Below, one piece after another: positions 32,487 to 41,072 of a stretch of 64,000 bases of DNA. The notes under the pieces were generated by a model. It saw only the letters and a list, made by a program, of their open reading frames with translations. It searched no databases and had not been told where the DNA came from. The DNA comes from Streptomyces sp. CNH099 (GTDB lineage Bacteria > Actinomycetota > Actinomycetes > Streptomycetales > Streptomycetaceae): NCBI GenBank assembly GCA_000514715.1, contig AZWL01000023.1, forward strand, positions 1 to 64,000, given 5' to 3'. Within the stretch, counting starts at the first letter, position 1. The number at the start of each line of letters is the position of its first letter. Position numbers and translations under genes: made by a program.

Positions 32487-33113
32487 TCAGGGGCACGCGC
32501 GGGGCGGCGGCCGTTCGGCGCCTGCCCGCGCCAGCAAGCGGCCTGATCTGTCGCGGGCACGGCGCCTGGCGGCCCTGCCCCAGAAGTACGCCGTGATGAC
32601 CACGAGCCCGAGGATCCCGTCGATCACGCCGGTCGTGGTCAGATAGTCGCCCACGGAGTCCGCGTAGAAGACGCCGGCCACCGCGAAGACGACCATCACC
32701 ACGACGCCGGAGACGGTGCCTGACCGGGCGCCCTTGCGTGCGTAGGACTCCTCGGTCACGTCCTGGACGTAGGGCGCGAACAGCAGGTCGACCTCCCGCT
32801 GGGTCGCAGCGAGCGGGACCAGCCGCCGCAGGCCGGGCCGCATGCCCGGGAGCTGTCCGCCGCGCTGGGCGTCGGGGAAGTGCTCGTGGGTGCGGGCGGC
32901 ACGTTCGGCCGCGTCCGGGAGGCGGCGAAACTCAAGTACCGGGGTGGTGCCCGGCGGGGAGGCGAGGCCGTCGTAGCGGTAGCCGTACTGCTCCGCGACG
33001 TACACGAACGAGGCGAGCTTGCGCCGTCTCAGCCAGGGACTGCGCAGCCGATGCCTCCCCCTGCCCTGCCGTTCACTGCCCAGGAGTGACTGCAGCTCCC
33101 GCCGCACCGCCAT
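32487..33113 (-). CDS. Predicted membrane protein of the WXG module
   Basis: A 208-residue protein starting at ATG 33113 with GGAGGTGGG upstream. The N-terminal 125 residues are Arg-rich and cytoplasmic. Two adjacent transmembrane helices follow (SGVVVMVVFAVAGVFYADSV and VIDGILGLVVITAYFWG), then a basic tail. I do not recognise the family. It is divergent from the 466-residue gene at 33230 and lies 46 bp upstream of the WXG-like gene on the same strand, so the two may be co-transcribed. Confidence 0.7.
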   Translation of the reverse strand: MAVRRELQSLLGSERQGRGRHRLRSPWLRRRKLASFVYVAEQYGYRYDGLASPPGTTPVLEFRRLPDAAERAARTHEHFPDAQRGGQLPGMRPGLRRLVPLAATQREVDLLFAPYVQDVTEESYARKGARSGTVSGVVVMVVFAVAGVFYADSVGDYLTTTGVIDGILGLVVITAYFWGRAARRRARDRSGRLLARAGAERPPPRACP

Positions 33114-33229
33114 CGATCTCCCACCTCCTCCGGGTGTGACGGGCTTCCGCTTTGTCCAGCGGACCCCATTCCCCGTTCGATAGTTTTCTACGACACGAGG
33201 CGATCCGGCACCAGCGAAGGGTGACGAGT

Positions 33230-34630
33230 ATGCCGCGGGAAGCGGACTTTCCGACGCTCGGGTTCAACCCCGCCCCGGGCAACCTGGACGCGCTACGCGG
33301 CCTCCTCACGACGGTCGGCAGGGTGGTCCGGGAGAGTGAATCGGCCCAGACCGAGCTGGGTAAGCTGGGCGGCAAGGACAGCATATGGGCCGGTAAGTCG
33401 GCGACGGCGTTCACAGCTTCCGTATCCGAGATCCCGCCGTATCTCCGCAATGCCCTGGGCTCGCTCGCCGCCGCGCAGCGTGCGCTGCAGACCTGGGAGC
33501 GCGACCTAGTGCGTTTCCAGGAACGGGCACGCAGGCTGGAGAACGAGGCCGCCGACGCGGCACGGCGGGTCAGTTCGGCGCAGAGCGGCATGGACGGGCT
33601 GCCGAAGGACACCGAGGGGATGTCCGGCGGCGAGAAGGACGACCACGAGAAGGACAAGAGGTCCAAGCAGGCCGCCCTGGATTCGGCCACCGATGAGCTC
33701 GACGACGTGCGTCGTCGCGCCCGGGGACTGAACGCCGAGTTCGTCAGCGCCGGGAACGAGACGGCGCGGCGGGTCAAGGACGCGGCCGGCAATGCGCCAC
33801 CGGAACCGGGCTTCTTCGCAAGCCTCGGTGAAGACCTGCTGGACGGTTTCAAGAACTTCTGTGAGGAGAACGCAAACCTGCTGAAGCTCGTCGGCGACAT
33901 CTGCGCCGACATCGCCATGATCGTGGGCGTGGTGTGCATCGCTATCCTCATCTGCACGGGCGCCGGCGCGCCCCTTGCGCTCGGGATCATCGGCACCATC
34001 GCCGCAGCCGGCGCGCTGGGGGGCCACGCAATGGCGATGTACGGCGGCCACCCCGGCGTCACCTGGCAGACGCTGGGCTGGGACGCGGCCGGGCTGCTCT
34101 GCGGAGGCATCGGACTGCGCGCCGCCAAGCTGGTGAAGGCGGGCGGGAAGTTCGTGGACGCCGGTACGGACATCGTCGCCCGGGGCGAGCAGATGATTGA
34201 CGCCGGGCGGTCGCTGCGGTCCAGCGCGGGCCTATTCGCGAAGATCAAGGGCGGGAACTGGGGCCTCAGCAGCCTCAGAGCAGGGCTGGGTAACTCACTG
34301 AGCGGAATCTCCCAGGGGTTGAAGGGGCAGAACATCGTGAGCGAGGGCATGAGGGTGATCGGCGAGGGCCAGCGGCTCGTGTCCCGGGGCAACTTCCTCG
34401 ACAGGAGCGGCCTCTTCGGGGGCCTGACACTCGCCGGCGGCTCCAAGGCCGCCGATGGACTGAGCTTCGCCGACGTCCCCATCGTCGGCCCCATCTCTGA
34501 CTTCCGTGCCGCGCAGGCCGGGAACACCGCCGGCACGGCGCCGACCTTCAACCCCCCTGCGGCGCTCACCTCGGCCGGCGCCACCTTCACCGGCGGTCTG
34601 GACCGTTCCCAGATGGGCCCGGCGGCATGA
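33230..34630 (+). CDS. Putative type VII secretion-associated protein with WXG-like N-terminus
   Basis: A 466-residue protein from ATG 33230. Residues 15-110 form long helices around SIWAGKSATAF, a layout common to WXG/LXG-type secreted proteins. A coiled-coil, charged section follows (about 115-195). Next is a hydrophobic hairpin (about 225-275: DIAMIVGVVCIAILICTGAG, LALGIIGTIAAAGALGG), then a Gly/Leu-rich C-terminal half without a recognised toxin domain. Its stop overlaps the next gene (ATGA). It is plausibly a type VII substrate or polymorphic-toxin-like protein; the function is unproven. Confidence 0.65.
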   Translation: MPREADFPTLGFNPAPGNLDALRGLLTTVGRVVRESESAQTELGKLGGKDSIWAGKSATAFTASVSEIPPYLRNALGSLAAAQRALQTWERDLVRFQERARRLENEAADAARRVSSAQSGMDGLPKDTEGMSGGEKDDHEKDKRSKQAALDSATDELDDVRRRARGLNAEFVSAGNETARRVKDAAGNAPPEPGFFASLGEDLLDGFKNFCEENANLLKLVGDICADIAMIVGVVCIAILICTGAGAPLALGIIGTIAAAGALGGHAMAMYGGHPGVTWQTLGWDAAGLLCGGIGLRAAKLVKAGGKFVDAGTDIVARGEQMIDAGRSLRSSAGLFAKIKGGNWGLSSLRAGLGNSLSGISQGLKGQNIVSEGMRVIGEGQRLVSRGNFLDRSGLFGGLTLAGGSKAADGLSFADVPIVGPISDFRAAQAGNTAGTAPTFNPPAALTSAGATFTGGLDRSQMGPAA

Positions 34631-35448
34631 CCGCCGACGCCCTGCGCGCCACCGGTGCCGCGGCACCGGACATCCCATACGCATTCGAGTACCAGATCCC
34701 GGAGGAGTTCGTGCAACTCCCCGACTCCTTCTCCCCGGGCGACTGGACCGGGCCGATGTCCACACTGCTCCCTGGCGGCGACCCGGAGTACTGGGAGTTC
34801 GCCGGCGAGCAGATGCGTACGTTCCTGCCCTGGGTGTTCTCTCGCGAGGACATCGGGTTCGCGGCGGCGCTGTGCATGGGTGTCGAGGAGGTCGACAACG
34901 ACGAGCGCCTCTCGATGGGGCTGCTCACCGTCTCGGGCCAGATCACCCGGCACCGGAGCCCTCTCCACGCCGCGGAGGCGATCTACCAGCTCAAGGAGCA
35001 GGAACTCTTCACGGAGGAGACCGACGGACTCCAGGAACTGGACTTCGACCTCGGCAAGGGTGTCCAGGGGGCGCAGGACATGCTGCTCGCGGTGAAGCTT
35101 CCGTGCGGGCCGGGCGTCATGTCCACCTCGCTGCGGTCCCTGCGGCTGCCGGATCCCGATCTGCCCGAGGGGCAGGTGTTCGCGCTCGCCGCCCTGCAGT
35201 TGGTCATCCCGGCACCGAGCGACTACTGCGTCTACGTGACGATCGCGACGCCCTCCGTCTACCTCCTCGACTCGTACTGCGGGCGGCTGGCGACCATCGG
35301 ACGCACCTTCTCCTTTGACGTGCCCGAAGGCGGGCGGGGGGAGGCGGGGAGCCTAGACGGGCGAGCCCGGCGGTGCGAGGCGCGAAGAGAAGGAGACGCG
35401 CAGAGAAGCGGGTATCGGCGCGGTCCGTCTGCCGGGGCCAGCAGCTAG
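34627..35448 (+). CDS. Conserved hypothetical partner protein
   Basis: A 273-residue soluble protein co-translated with the preceding gene through an ATGA overlap. The body to about residue 235 is acidic with mixed alpha/beta character (FEYQIPEEFVQLPDSF, LSMGLLTVSGQITRHRSPLH, VYVTIATPSVYLLDSYCG). The final 35 residues are Arg/Gly-rich and coincide with the region upstream of glyA, so the true stop may have been lost. By position it could be a chaperone or immunity protein for its neighbour. I do not recognise the family. Confidence 0.7.
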   Translation: MTADALRATGAAAPDIPYAFEYQIPEEFVQLPDSFSPGDWTGPMSTLLPGGDPEYWEFAGEQMRTFLPWVFSREDIGFAAALCMGVEEVDNDERLSMGLLTVSGQITRHRSPLHAAEAIYQLKEQELFTEETDGLQELDFDLGKGVQGAQDMLLAVKLPCGPGVMSTSLRSLRLPDPDLPEGQVFALAALQLVIPAPSDYCVYVTIATPSVYLLDSYCGRLATIGRTFSFDVPEGGRGEAGSLDGRARRCEARREGDAQRSGYRRGPSAGASS

Positions 35449-35451
35449 AGT
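35446..35451 (+). promoter_or_regulatory. -10 box of the glyA promoter
   Basis: TAGAGT lies seven to eight bases before the predicted 5' end of the ZTP riboswitch (about 35459), so transcription would begin just ahead of the aptamer. The -35 region is not obvious. Confidence 0.55.
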
Positions 35452-35458
35452 GGAAGCG

Positions 35459-35571
35459 CGTGCGGCGACTGGCGAACGTGGAACGGACCACGGGGGAGCC
35501 GCGCGGCGCAGCAGCCGAGTGGTGCCGCCCGCCTGGGTGCCCCGGGTCCGACGCAGGCTCGACCCGGAGGG
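35459..35571 (+). ncRNA. ZTP riboswitch (pfl motif) controlling glyA
   Basis: The leader carries the conserved core GCGACTGGCGAACGTGG, then CCACGGGGGAGC, and after a linker CCGCCTGGG. P1 forms between 35460-35466 and 35498-35504, P2 between CGTGG (35477-35481) and CCACG (35488-35492), and the pseudoknot between GGCG (35471-35474) and CGCC (35530-35533). This is the pfl/ZTP aptamer, which senses the purine intermediate ZTP when 10-formyl-tetrahydrofolate is scarce. A hairpin CCGGGTC/GACCCGG (35542-35548/35561-35567) overlaps the first bases of the GGAGGG ribosome binding site, suggesting translational control. Confidence 0.92.
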
Positions 35572-35578
35572 ACACGCC

Positions 35579-36853
35579 ATGACCCCCGCACACCCCGCCC
35601 TTGCGCAGACCGACCCCGAGCTGGCCGCCCTCGTCGCCGCCGAGGAGCAGCTGCAGGCCGACACGCTGCGGCTCATCCCCAGCGAGAACTACGTCTCCAC
35701 CGCCGTGCTGGAGGCCACCGGCACCGTGCTGACGAACAAGTACAGCGAGGGCTACCCCGGCAAGCGCTACTACGAGGGCCAGCAGAACATCGACCCGATC
35801 GAGACCCTCGCCGCCGACCGCGCCAACGCGCTCTTCGGCACCGAGCACGCCAACGTGCAGCCGTACTCCGGCTCCCCCGCGAACCTCGCCGCCTACCTGG
35901 CCTTCGCCGAGCCCGGCGACACCGTCATGGGCATGTCCCTGCCGCACGGCGGGCACCTCACCCACGGGTGGAGCGTGTCCGCGACCGGCAAGTGGTTCCG
36001 CGGCGTGCAGTACAAGGTGCGGCGCGAGGACGGGCGCGTCGACTTCGACGAGGTGCGGGACCTGGCGCGCGCCGAGCGACCGAAGATCATCCTGTGCGGC
36101 GGCACCGCCATCCCGCGGACCATCGACTTCGCGGCCTTCGGCGAGATCGCCCGCGAGGTCGGCGCGGTGCTGGTCGCGGACGTGGCCCACATCGCCGGGC
36201 TCATCGCCGGCGGCGCGCACCCCTCGCCCGTACCGCACGCGGACGTCATCACGACCACCACGCACAAGACGCTGCGCGGGCCGCGCGGGGCGATGATCCT
36301 GACGCGCGCGGAGCACGCGCGCGCAATCGACCGCGCGGTCTTCCCCGGCCTGCAGGGCGGGCCGCACAACCACACCACGGCGGCCATCGCGGTGGCGCTG
36401 CACGAGGCGGCGCAGCCGTCGTTCCGGGAGTACGCCGCGGCGGTCGTCGCCAACGCGAAGGCGCTGGCCGCGCAGCTGGCGGAGCGCGGCTTCGAGCTGG
36501 TCTCGGGCGGTACGGACAACCACCTGGTCCTCGTCGACCTCACGGGCCGGGAGGTCCCGGGGAAGGCGGCCGCGAAGGCGCTGGACCGGGCGGGGCTGGT
36601 GGTGAACTACAACACCGTCCCGTACGACCCGCGCAAGCCGTTCGACCCGTCGGGCATCCGCCTCGGGACGCCGTCGCTGACGTCGCGAGGGCTGGGGACG
36701 GAGCAGATGGCGCAGGTCGCGGAGTGGATCGACCGGGGGGTCGCGGCGGCGAAGGCCGGCGGGGCGGAGGAGGACGTGGCGCTGAAGGGGATCAGGGGCG
36801 AGGTCGCGGAGCTGATGGCGCCGTACCCGGCCCCGGGGCTTCCGGTGGGCTGA
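35579..36853 (+). CDS. glyA: Serine hydroxymethyltransferase
   Basis: A 424-residue PLP enzyme converting serine and tetrahydrofolate to glycine and methylene-tetrahydrofolate. SENYVSTAVLEATGTVLTNK and YSEGYPGKRYYEGQQNID match the SHMT N-terminus. VLVADVAHIAGLIAGG precedes the PLP lysine in TTTTHKTLRGPRG, and GIRLGTPSLTSRG is near the end. The ATG at 35579 follows GGAGGG by seven bases. Its control by a ZTP riboswitch is known for glyA in actinobacteria. Confidence 0.97.
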   Translation: MTPAHPALAQTDPELAALVAAEEQLQADTLRLIPSENYVSTAVLEATGTVLTNKYSEGYPGKRYYEGQQNIDPIETLAADRANALFGTEHANVQPYSGSPANLAAYLAFAEPGDTVMGMSLPHGGHLTHGWSVSATGKWFRGVQYKVRREDGRVDFDEVRDLARAERPKIILCGGTAIPRTIDFAAFGEIAREVGAVLVADVAHIAGLIAGGAHPSPVPHADVITTTTHKTLRGPRGAMILTRAEHARAIDRAVFPGLQGGPHNHTTAAIAVALHEAAQPSFREYAAAVVANAKALAAQLAERGFELVSGGTDNHLVLVDLTGREVPGKAAAKALDRAGLVVNYNTVPYDPRKPFDPSGIRLGTPSLTSRGLGTEQMAQVAEWIDRGVAAAKAGGAEEDVALKGIRGEVAELMAPYPAPGLPVG

Positions 36854-36860
36854 GGGGGAG

Positions 36861-36920
36861 GTCGGCGGCTCGGCGGGTCGGCGGGTCGGCGGGTCGGCGG
36901 GTCGGCGGGTCGGCGGGTCG
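36861..36920. repeat. 8-bp tandem repeat (GTCGGCGG)n after glyA
   Basis: About seven and a half copies of GTCGGCGG, one with a C for the first G, begin eight bases after the glyA stop. They lie in the 293-bp gap between convergent genes, which otherwise contains nothing I recognise. Unit length and location parallel the repeat at 24231-24288, although the unit sequence differs. Confidence 0.92.
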
Positions 36921-37146
36921 CCTGGCGGCGGGCGGGCGGTACGGGCCAGGGGTGGCGGCGCCCGGTCGGGGCGGCGGCGTACCCGGCCGTCCTTCGCACC
37001 GGGCTGAGGGGCAGCGCGGGGCGTGCGCACCGCGGGCGGGGCGGCGCCGCGTCGCCTCGCCCGCGGTGCGGCACGGTGCGGTGTACGCGTACGTGGTCGG
37101 CGGGCCGCGGCCGTCCGGGGCCGGGTGCGCTCCGGGCTCGGCGTCG

Positions 37147-37923
37147 TCAGTCGCCCCGGTCCGCCCGCTCGTCTCGGTCCAGGAGTACGCGACGGGGGCC
37201 GGCTGCCGTCGCCCGGCGGCGCAGGCGGGGGGCCGCGACGGCCAGGAGGGCGCCGGCCGCCAGGCCCGGCAGCGTCCACCACCAGTTCTCCCCGGCGCCC
37301 GCGCCGGCCGCGGCCCGCTCGCGGGTGCCCGGCTCCCCGTCCGCCGCGGCGGTACCGGGCGCCGTCCCCGCGTCCGCGTCCGCCGCCGACCGGGGGTCCA
37401 GCTCGCCCGGGGCCGCCGTGCCGAACTGCGGCGGCACGTACCACCCGCGCTGCGCCTTCGGCCGCTCCCCGACACCCAGGCCGTCGAGCAGCGACCCCAG
37501 CCGCTCCGGGTGCTCCACCCGCTGCCACGTCTCCGCCGTCGCGTCCGCGCCGTCTGCCCTGGCCACCACCGGACCGCCCCGCGCGTCCGGGTACAGGCTG
37601 TCGACGCGCCACACGTGTACGTCGTGGCGCAGCCACGTCACGGTGATCCGCCGCGCGTCCGCGCCGCCGAGGTCCGCCTCGGTGAGCATCGGGTCGATCT
37701 GCTCGCCGGTGTCGCCGAGGGCCTTGTCGAGCGCGGCGTAGTCGGGGTCGGTGGCGTAGAGGGCGGCGGCGTCGCCACTGCCGCCGTTGACGAGCAGCAC
37801 GCTCGTCGGGCCGCCCGCGGCGGCCGGCCCGGCGAGGGCGAGCACGGCGGCGAACGCGACGGCGAGCGCCGCGCCGAGCGCGGCGGCGGCCGGGGCGGTG
37901 AGCCGGTGGGTGAGTGTGCGCAT
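37147..37923 (-). CDS. Secreted/membrane-anchored hypothetical protein
   Basis: A 258-residue protein from ATG 37923. A signal peptide-like N-terminus (MRTLTHRLTAPAAAALGAAL, hydrophobic to about residue 36, ending GPAAAGG) is followed by a mature domain with VLLVNGGSGDAAALYATDPD and ITVTWLRHDVHVWRVDSLYP. A disordered Ala/Gly section leads to a C-terminal transmembrane helix (about 218-235) and a basic tail, so the domain is displayed outside. It lies 146 bp downstream of the sigma/anti-sigma pair on the same strand and may be part of that regulon. The family is unknown to me. Confidence 0.75.
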   Translation of the reverse strand: MRTLTHRLTAPAAAALGAALAVAFAAVLALAGPAAAGGPTSVLLVNGGSGDAAALYATDPDYAALDKALGDTGEQIDPMLTEADLGGADARRITVTWLRHDVHVWRVDSLYPDARGGPVVARADGADATAETWQRVEHPERLGSLLDGLGVGERPKAQRGWYVPPQFGTAAPGELDPRSAADADAGTAPGTAAADGEPGTRERAAAGAGAGENWWWTLPGLAAGALLAVAAPRLRRRATAAGPRRVLLDRDERADRGD

Positions 37924-38069
37924 GGTGTCGTTGCTCCGTTCCGGCAGGCGTCCGAGAGTGTCCGATGGTGTCGGCGGTGATACGAACCGGGCCCTGCTCT
38001 CCGTACGAACCGGGCTCCGCCCTCCGTACACCGCCGCGGGGCACCGGGTTCCGCCCGCTCCGCCCCGCC

Positions 38070-39137
38070 TCAGTCGGCCGCGGAGTCCGCGGACTCCGCG
38101 ACGCGCAGGGCGCGCCGCTTGTCCGGGACGCCTTCGAGCCGGAGGGTCAGCGAGCCGGGGCCCTGCCAGAGGAGGGTGGGCCCTGCGGTGCGGACGGTGC
38201 GTTCGTACGGGCGGCCGCCGTCCCCGGGCTCGTGGAGGAGCAGCTCCAGGCGGTGCGGCTCCGGGAACCACAGCGCGGTGCCGGTGCCGACCTGCTCCCA
38301 CTGCGGCGGTACGGAGGACGTCTTGCCGACGAGGGGGTCGAGGGTCCCCCGGAGCGCGTCCAGCCGCACGCCCCCGCCGGCGCCCGGCCCCGCGCCGCCC
38401 CCCGCCCAGCACAGCGACACCATCCGTCCGTCCGCCGACACGCCCGCCGCGTCCGGCGGCCCCAGCTCGCGCGGCACCGGCGGCCGGAAACCGGCGCGGC
38501 GGGCGGCGGCGCCGGGGGTCAGCGCGCCGCAGTCCGCGACGGCGGCGGGGGCGGGGGTACCCGGGGACGGGGTGCCGGGGCCGGACGGCGCCGCCGACGG
38601 CGTGACCCGTACCGTGACGCCGCCGAAGTCGAACAGGGACGCCACCCCGGCCCGTACGGGGGGAGCGAGGACGAGCCCCGCCAGCAGCGCCGCGAGCCCG
38701 GCGAGCAGCACCCGCCGCCGCGCGAGCACCCAGCGCCGTACCCGCACCCGCCGCCCGGCGACGGGCACCGCCTCCCCGGCAACGCGCGCCATCACCCCGG
38801 CGACGACCCGCTCCACGTCCACCGGGCCGCCCGGACCACCGCCCACCGGGCCCCCCGACCCGGCACCGCGGCCACCAGCCGCCCCGGCGGCACCGTCATC
38901 CGTCCCGGCGGCACCGCCAACAGCCCCCGCCCCGCCACGGGCCACCCCGGCACCGCCAGGCCCACCACCGTCAGCCCCGCCACCGTCAGCCCCGGCACCG
39001 CCAGGCCCGGTACCACCAGGCCCACCACCAGCAGCCCCGCCACCGTCCGACCCACCGCCCGCCGCCCCACCGCCCCCGCCCGGTGTCCGCCCCAGCGCCC
39101 GCAGTTCCTCCGCCAGCTCCTCCCGCTCACGCCCCAC
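38070..39137 (-). CDS. Membrane protein, probable anti-sigma factor partner
   Basis: A 355-residue protein from GTG 39137, overlapping the ECF sigma gene by 11 bp. The cytoplasmic part begins with a short helix (REREELAEELRALG), then about 90 residues of Gly/Ala-rich linker, then VDVERVVAGVMARVAGEAVP. One transmembrane helix follows (RVLLAGLAALLAGLVLAP), then an extracytoplasmic domain of about 180 residues. The arrangement of sigma gene plus coupled single-pass membrane protein suggests an anti-sigma factor, but no zinc-binding HxxxCxxC motif is visible. Confidence 0.65.
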   Translation of the reverse strand: MGREREELAEELRALGRTPGGGGGAAGGGSDGGGAAGGGPGGTGPGGAGADGGGADGGGPGGAGVARGGAGAVGGAAGTDDGAAGAAGGRGAGSGGPVGGGPGGPVDVERVVAGVMARVAGEAVPVAGRRVRVRRWVLARRRVLLAGLAALLAGLVLAPPVRAGVASLFDFGGVTVRVTPSAAPSGPGTPSPGTPAPAAVADCGALTPGAAARRAGFRPPVPRELGPPDAAGVSADGRMVSLCWAGGGAGPGAGGGVRLDALRGTLDPLVGKTSSVPPQWEQVGTGTALWFPEPHRLELLLHEPGDGGRPYERTVRTAGPTLLWQGPGSLTLRLEGVPDKRRALRVAESADSAAD

Positions 39138-40014
39138 CGAACCCGCCTCCGTCCCGCTCCTCCGCCGCAGCCGCGGCACCCCCCGGCCCCCGCCGCCCCT
39201 TGCGGCCCCGCGCCACCCCACGCACCGCGCCACGCGCCGCCCCGCGCGCCACCGCGCCCGCCGCACCGCCGTTCCGCTCGCGCTCCCCCGCCACGGCGCC
39301 GCCCCGCTCCCCCAGCAGCCGTTCCAGCTCCCGCAGCGCCCGGCTCAGCCGCGACTTCACCGTCCCCCGCGGCACCCCCAGCGCCGCCGCCGTCTCCGCC
39401 TCGTCCAGGTCCAGCAGGTACCGGTGGACGACCACCTCCCGGTGCCGCTCGCGCAGCGACCGCAGCGCCGTCAGCAGCTCCTCCCGCCGCTCCGCCGCCA
39501 GCACCAGCCCCTCCGGGTCGCCCCTGTCGCCCCCGTCGCCTCCGCCACCCCCCGCGGCCGCGCCCGGCCCGCCCCCGCACGCCGCCGTACCGCCGGCCGT
39601 CATCCAGTCCGCCGTCCCGCCCGCCAGCGCCCCCGCACGCTCGTCCGCCGCCCGCCGCCGCGCCGCCGACCGCACTGTGTTCTTGGTCTCATTGGCCACG
39701 ATCCGCAGCAGCCACGGCCGGAAGGCCGCACCGTCACGGAAGCCGCCGAGCGCCCGGTATGCCTTGATGAAGGCGTTCTGCACCACATCCTCGGCGTCCG
39801 CACCCGCCCCCAGCAGCAGCGCGAGCCGGTGCGCGGTCTGCGCGTGGGCGCGTACCAGCTCCGCGTACGCCTCGGCCTCGCCGTTCCGTACGCGCGCCAC
39901 GAGTCGCGCCTCGCGCGCACCGTCGTCCCCGCTGATCGCCGCTCCTCCCCCCCGGATGCCCGCCCAGGACCTCCGCACCCTGCCTACACCGGCGGCCCGC
40001 GGCGGGTTCCGCAC
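39127..40014 (-). CDS. ECF subfamily RNA polymerase sigma factor
   Basis: About 295 residues. Region 2 is clear (LVRAHAQTAHRLALLLGAGA, DAEDVVQNAFIKAYRALGGF, FRPWLLRIVANETKN) and region 4 contains LTALRSLRERHREVVVHRYL and DEAETAAALGVPRGTVKSRL. Between them is a Gly-rich linker of about 40 residues, and the C-terminus adds about 50 Ala/Gly/Arg-rich residues; both are longer than usual. The true start is uncertain, since the first 27 residues look non-conserved. It is followed by the coupled membrane protein, so it probably answers an envelope signal. Confidence 0.9.
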   Translation of the reverse strand: MRNPPRAAGVGRVRRSWAGIRGGGAAISGDDGAREARLVARVRNGEAEAYAELVRAHAQTAHRLALLLGAGADAEDVVQNAFIKAYRALGGFRDGAAFRPWLLRIVANETKNTVRSAARRRAADERAGALAGGTADWMTAGGTAACGGGPGAAAGGGGGDGGDRGDPEGLVLAAERREELLTALRSLRERHREVVVHRYLLDLDEAETAAALGVPRGTVKSRLSRALRELERLLGERGGAVAGERERNGGAAGAVARGAARGAVRGVARGRKGRRGPGGAAAAAEERDGGGFGGA

Positions 40015-40031
40015 CTGAGAGAATGAGCGGC

Positions 40032-41051
40032 ATGGCAGCCTCGACCCAGCGCCCCCGCGTACTCTCCGGCATCCAGCCCACCGCCGGCTCGTTCCACCTC
40101 GGCAACTACCTCGGCGCCGTCCGCCAGTGGGTGGCGCTGCAGGAGACGCACGACGCGTTCTACATGGTGGTCGACCTGCACGCGATCACGGTCCCGCAGG
40201 ACCCGAAGGAGCTGCGCGCCAGCACGCGCCTGGCCGCCGCCCAGCTGCTCGCCGCCGGGCTCGACCCGGAGCGCTGCACGCTGTTCGTGCAGAGCCACGT
40301 GCCCGAGCACGCGCAGCTCGGCTGGGTGATGAACTGCCTCACCGGCTTCGGCGAAGCGTCCCGCATGACCCAGTTCAAGGACAAGGCCGCCAAGCAGGGC
40401 ACGGCCAACACCACCGTCGGCCTCTTCACGTACCCGGTGCTGCAGATCGCCGACATCCTGCTCTACCAGGCCGACGCCGTCCCCGTGGGCGAGGACCAGC
40501 GCCAGCACATCGAGCTGACCCGCGACCTCGCCGAGCGCTTCAACGCGCGCTACGGCCGGACGTTCACCGTCCCCGCGCCGTACATCCTGAAGGAGACGGC
40601 CCGGATCTACGACCTGCAGGACCCGACCGTGAAGATGAGCAAGTCCGCGTCGTCGCCCAAGGGGCTGGTCAACCTCCTCGACGAGCCGAAGTCCTCCGCG
40701 AAGAAGATCAAGAGCGCGGTGACCGACACGGACACCGAGATCCGCTACGACCCCGAGGCCAAGCCCGGCGTCAGCAACCTCCTCACCATCTACTCGACGC
40801 TCACCGGAGACGCCGTCGCCGAACTGGAGCAGAAGTACGCCGGCAAGGGCTACGGTGCGCTGAAGACCGACCTCGCGGAGGTGGTGACCGAGTGGGTGAC
40901 GCCGTTCCGCGCCCGTACGCAGGAGTACCTGGACGACCCGGAGACGCTGGACTCGCTGCTGGCCAAGGGCGCGGAGAAGGCGCGTGCGGTCGCGGCGGAG
41001 ACACTGGCAGAGGCATATGACAAGGTGGGCTTCCTGCCCGCCAAACACTGA
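40032..41051 (+). CDS. trpS: Tryptophan--tRNA ligase
   Basis: A 339-residue class Ic aminoacyl-tRNA synthetase. VLSGIQPTAGSFHLGNYLGA holds the HIGH-type signature (HLGN), followed by YMVVDLHAIT, and KMSKS is present as VKMSKSASS near residue 200. GAGAAT at 40019-40024 sits seven bases before ATG 40032, so a leaderless start there is preferred over ATG 40023. It charges tRNA-Trp in the cytoplasm. It is divergent from the ECF sigma gene. Confidence 0.96.
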   Translation: MAASTQRPRVLSGIQPTAGSFHLGNYLGAVRQWVALQETHDAFYMVVDLHAITVPQDPKELRASTRLAAAQLLAAGLDPERCTLFVQSHVPEHAQLGWVMNCLTGFGEASRMTQFKDKAAKQGTANTTVGLFTYPVLQIADILLYQADAVPVGEDQRQHIELTRDLAERFNARYGRTFTVPAPYILKETARIYDLQDPTVKMSKSASSPKGLVNLLDEPKSSAKKIKSAVTDTDTEIRYDPEAKPGVSNLLTIYSTLTGDAVAELEQKYAGKGYGALKTDLAEVVTEWVTPFRARTQEYLDDPETLDSLLAKGAEKARAVAAETLAEAYDKVGFLPAKH

Positions 41052-41072
41052 GGGCACGTGAAGGAGACGCTT

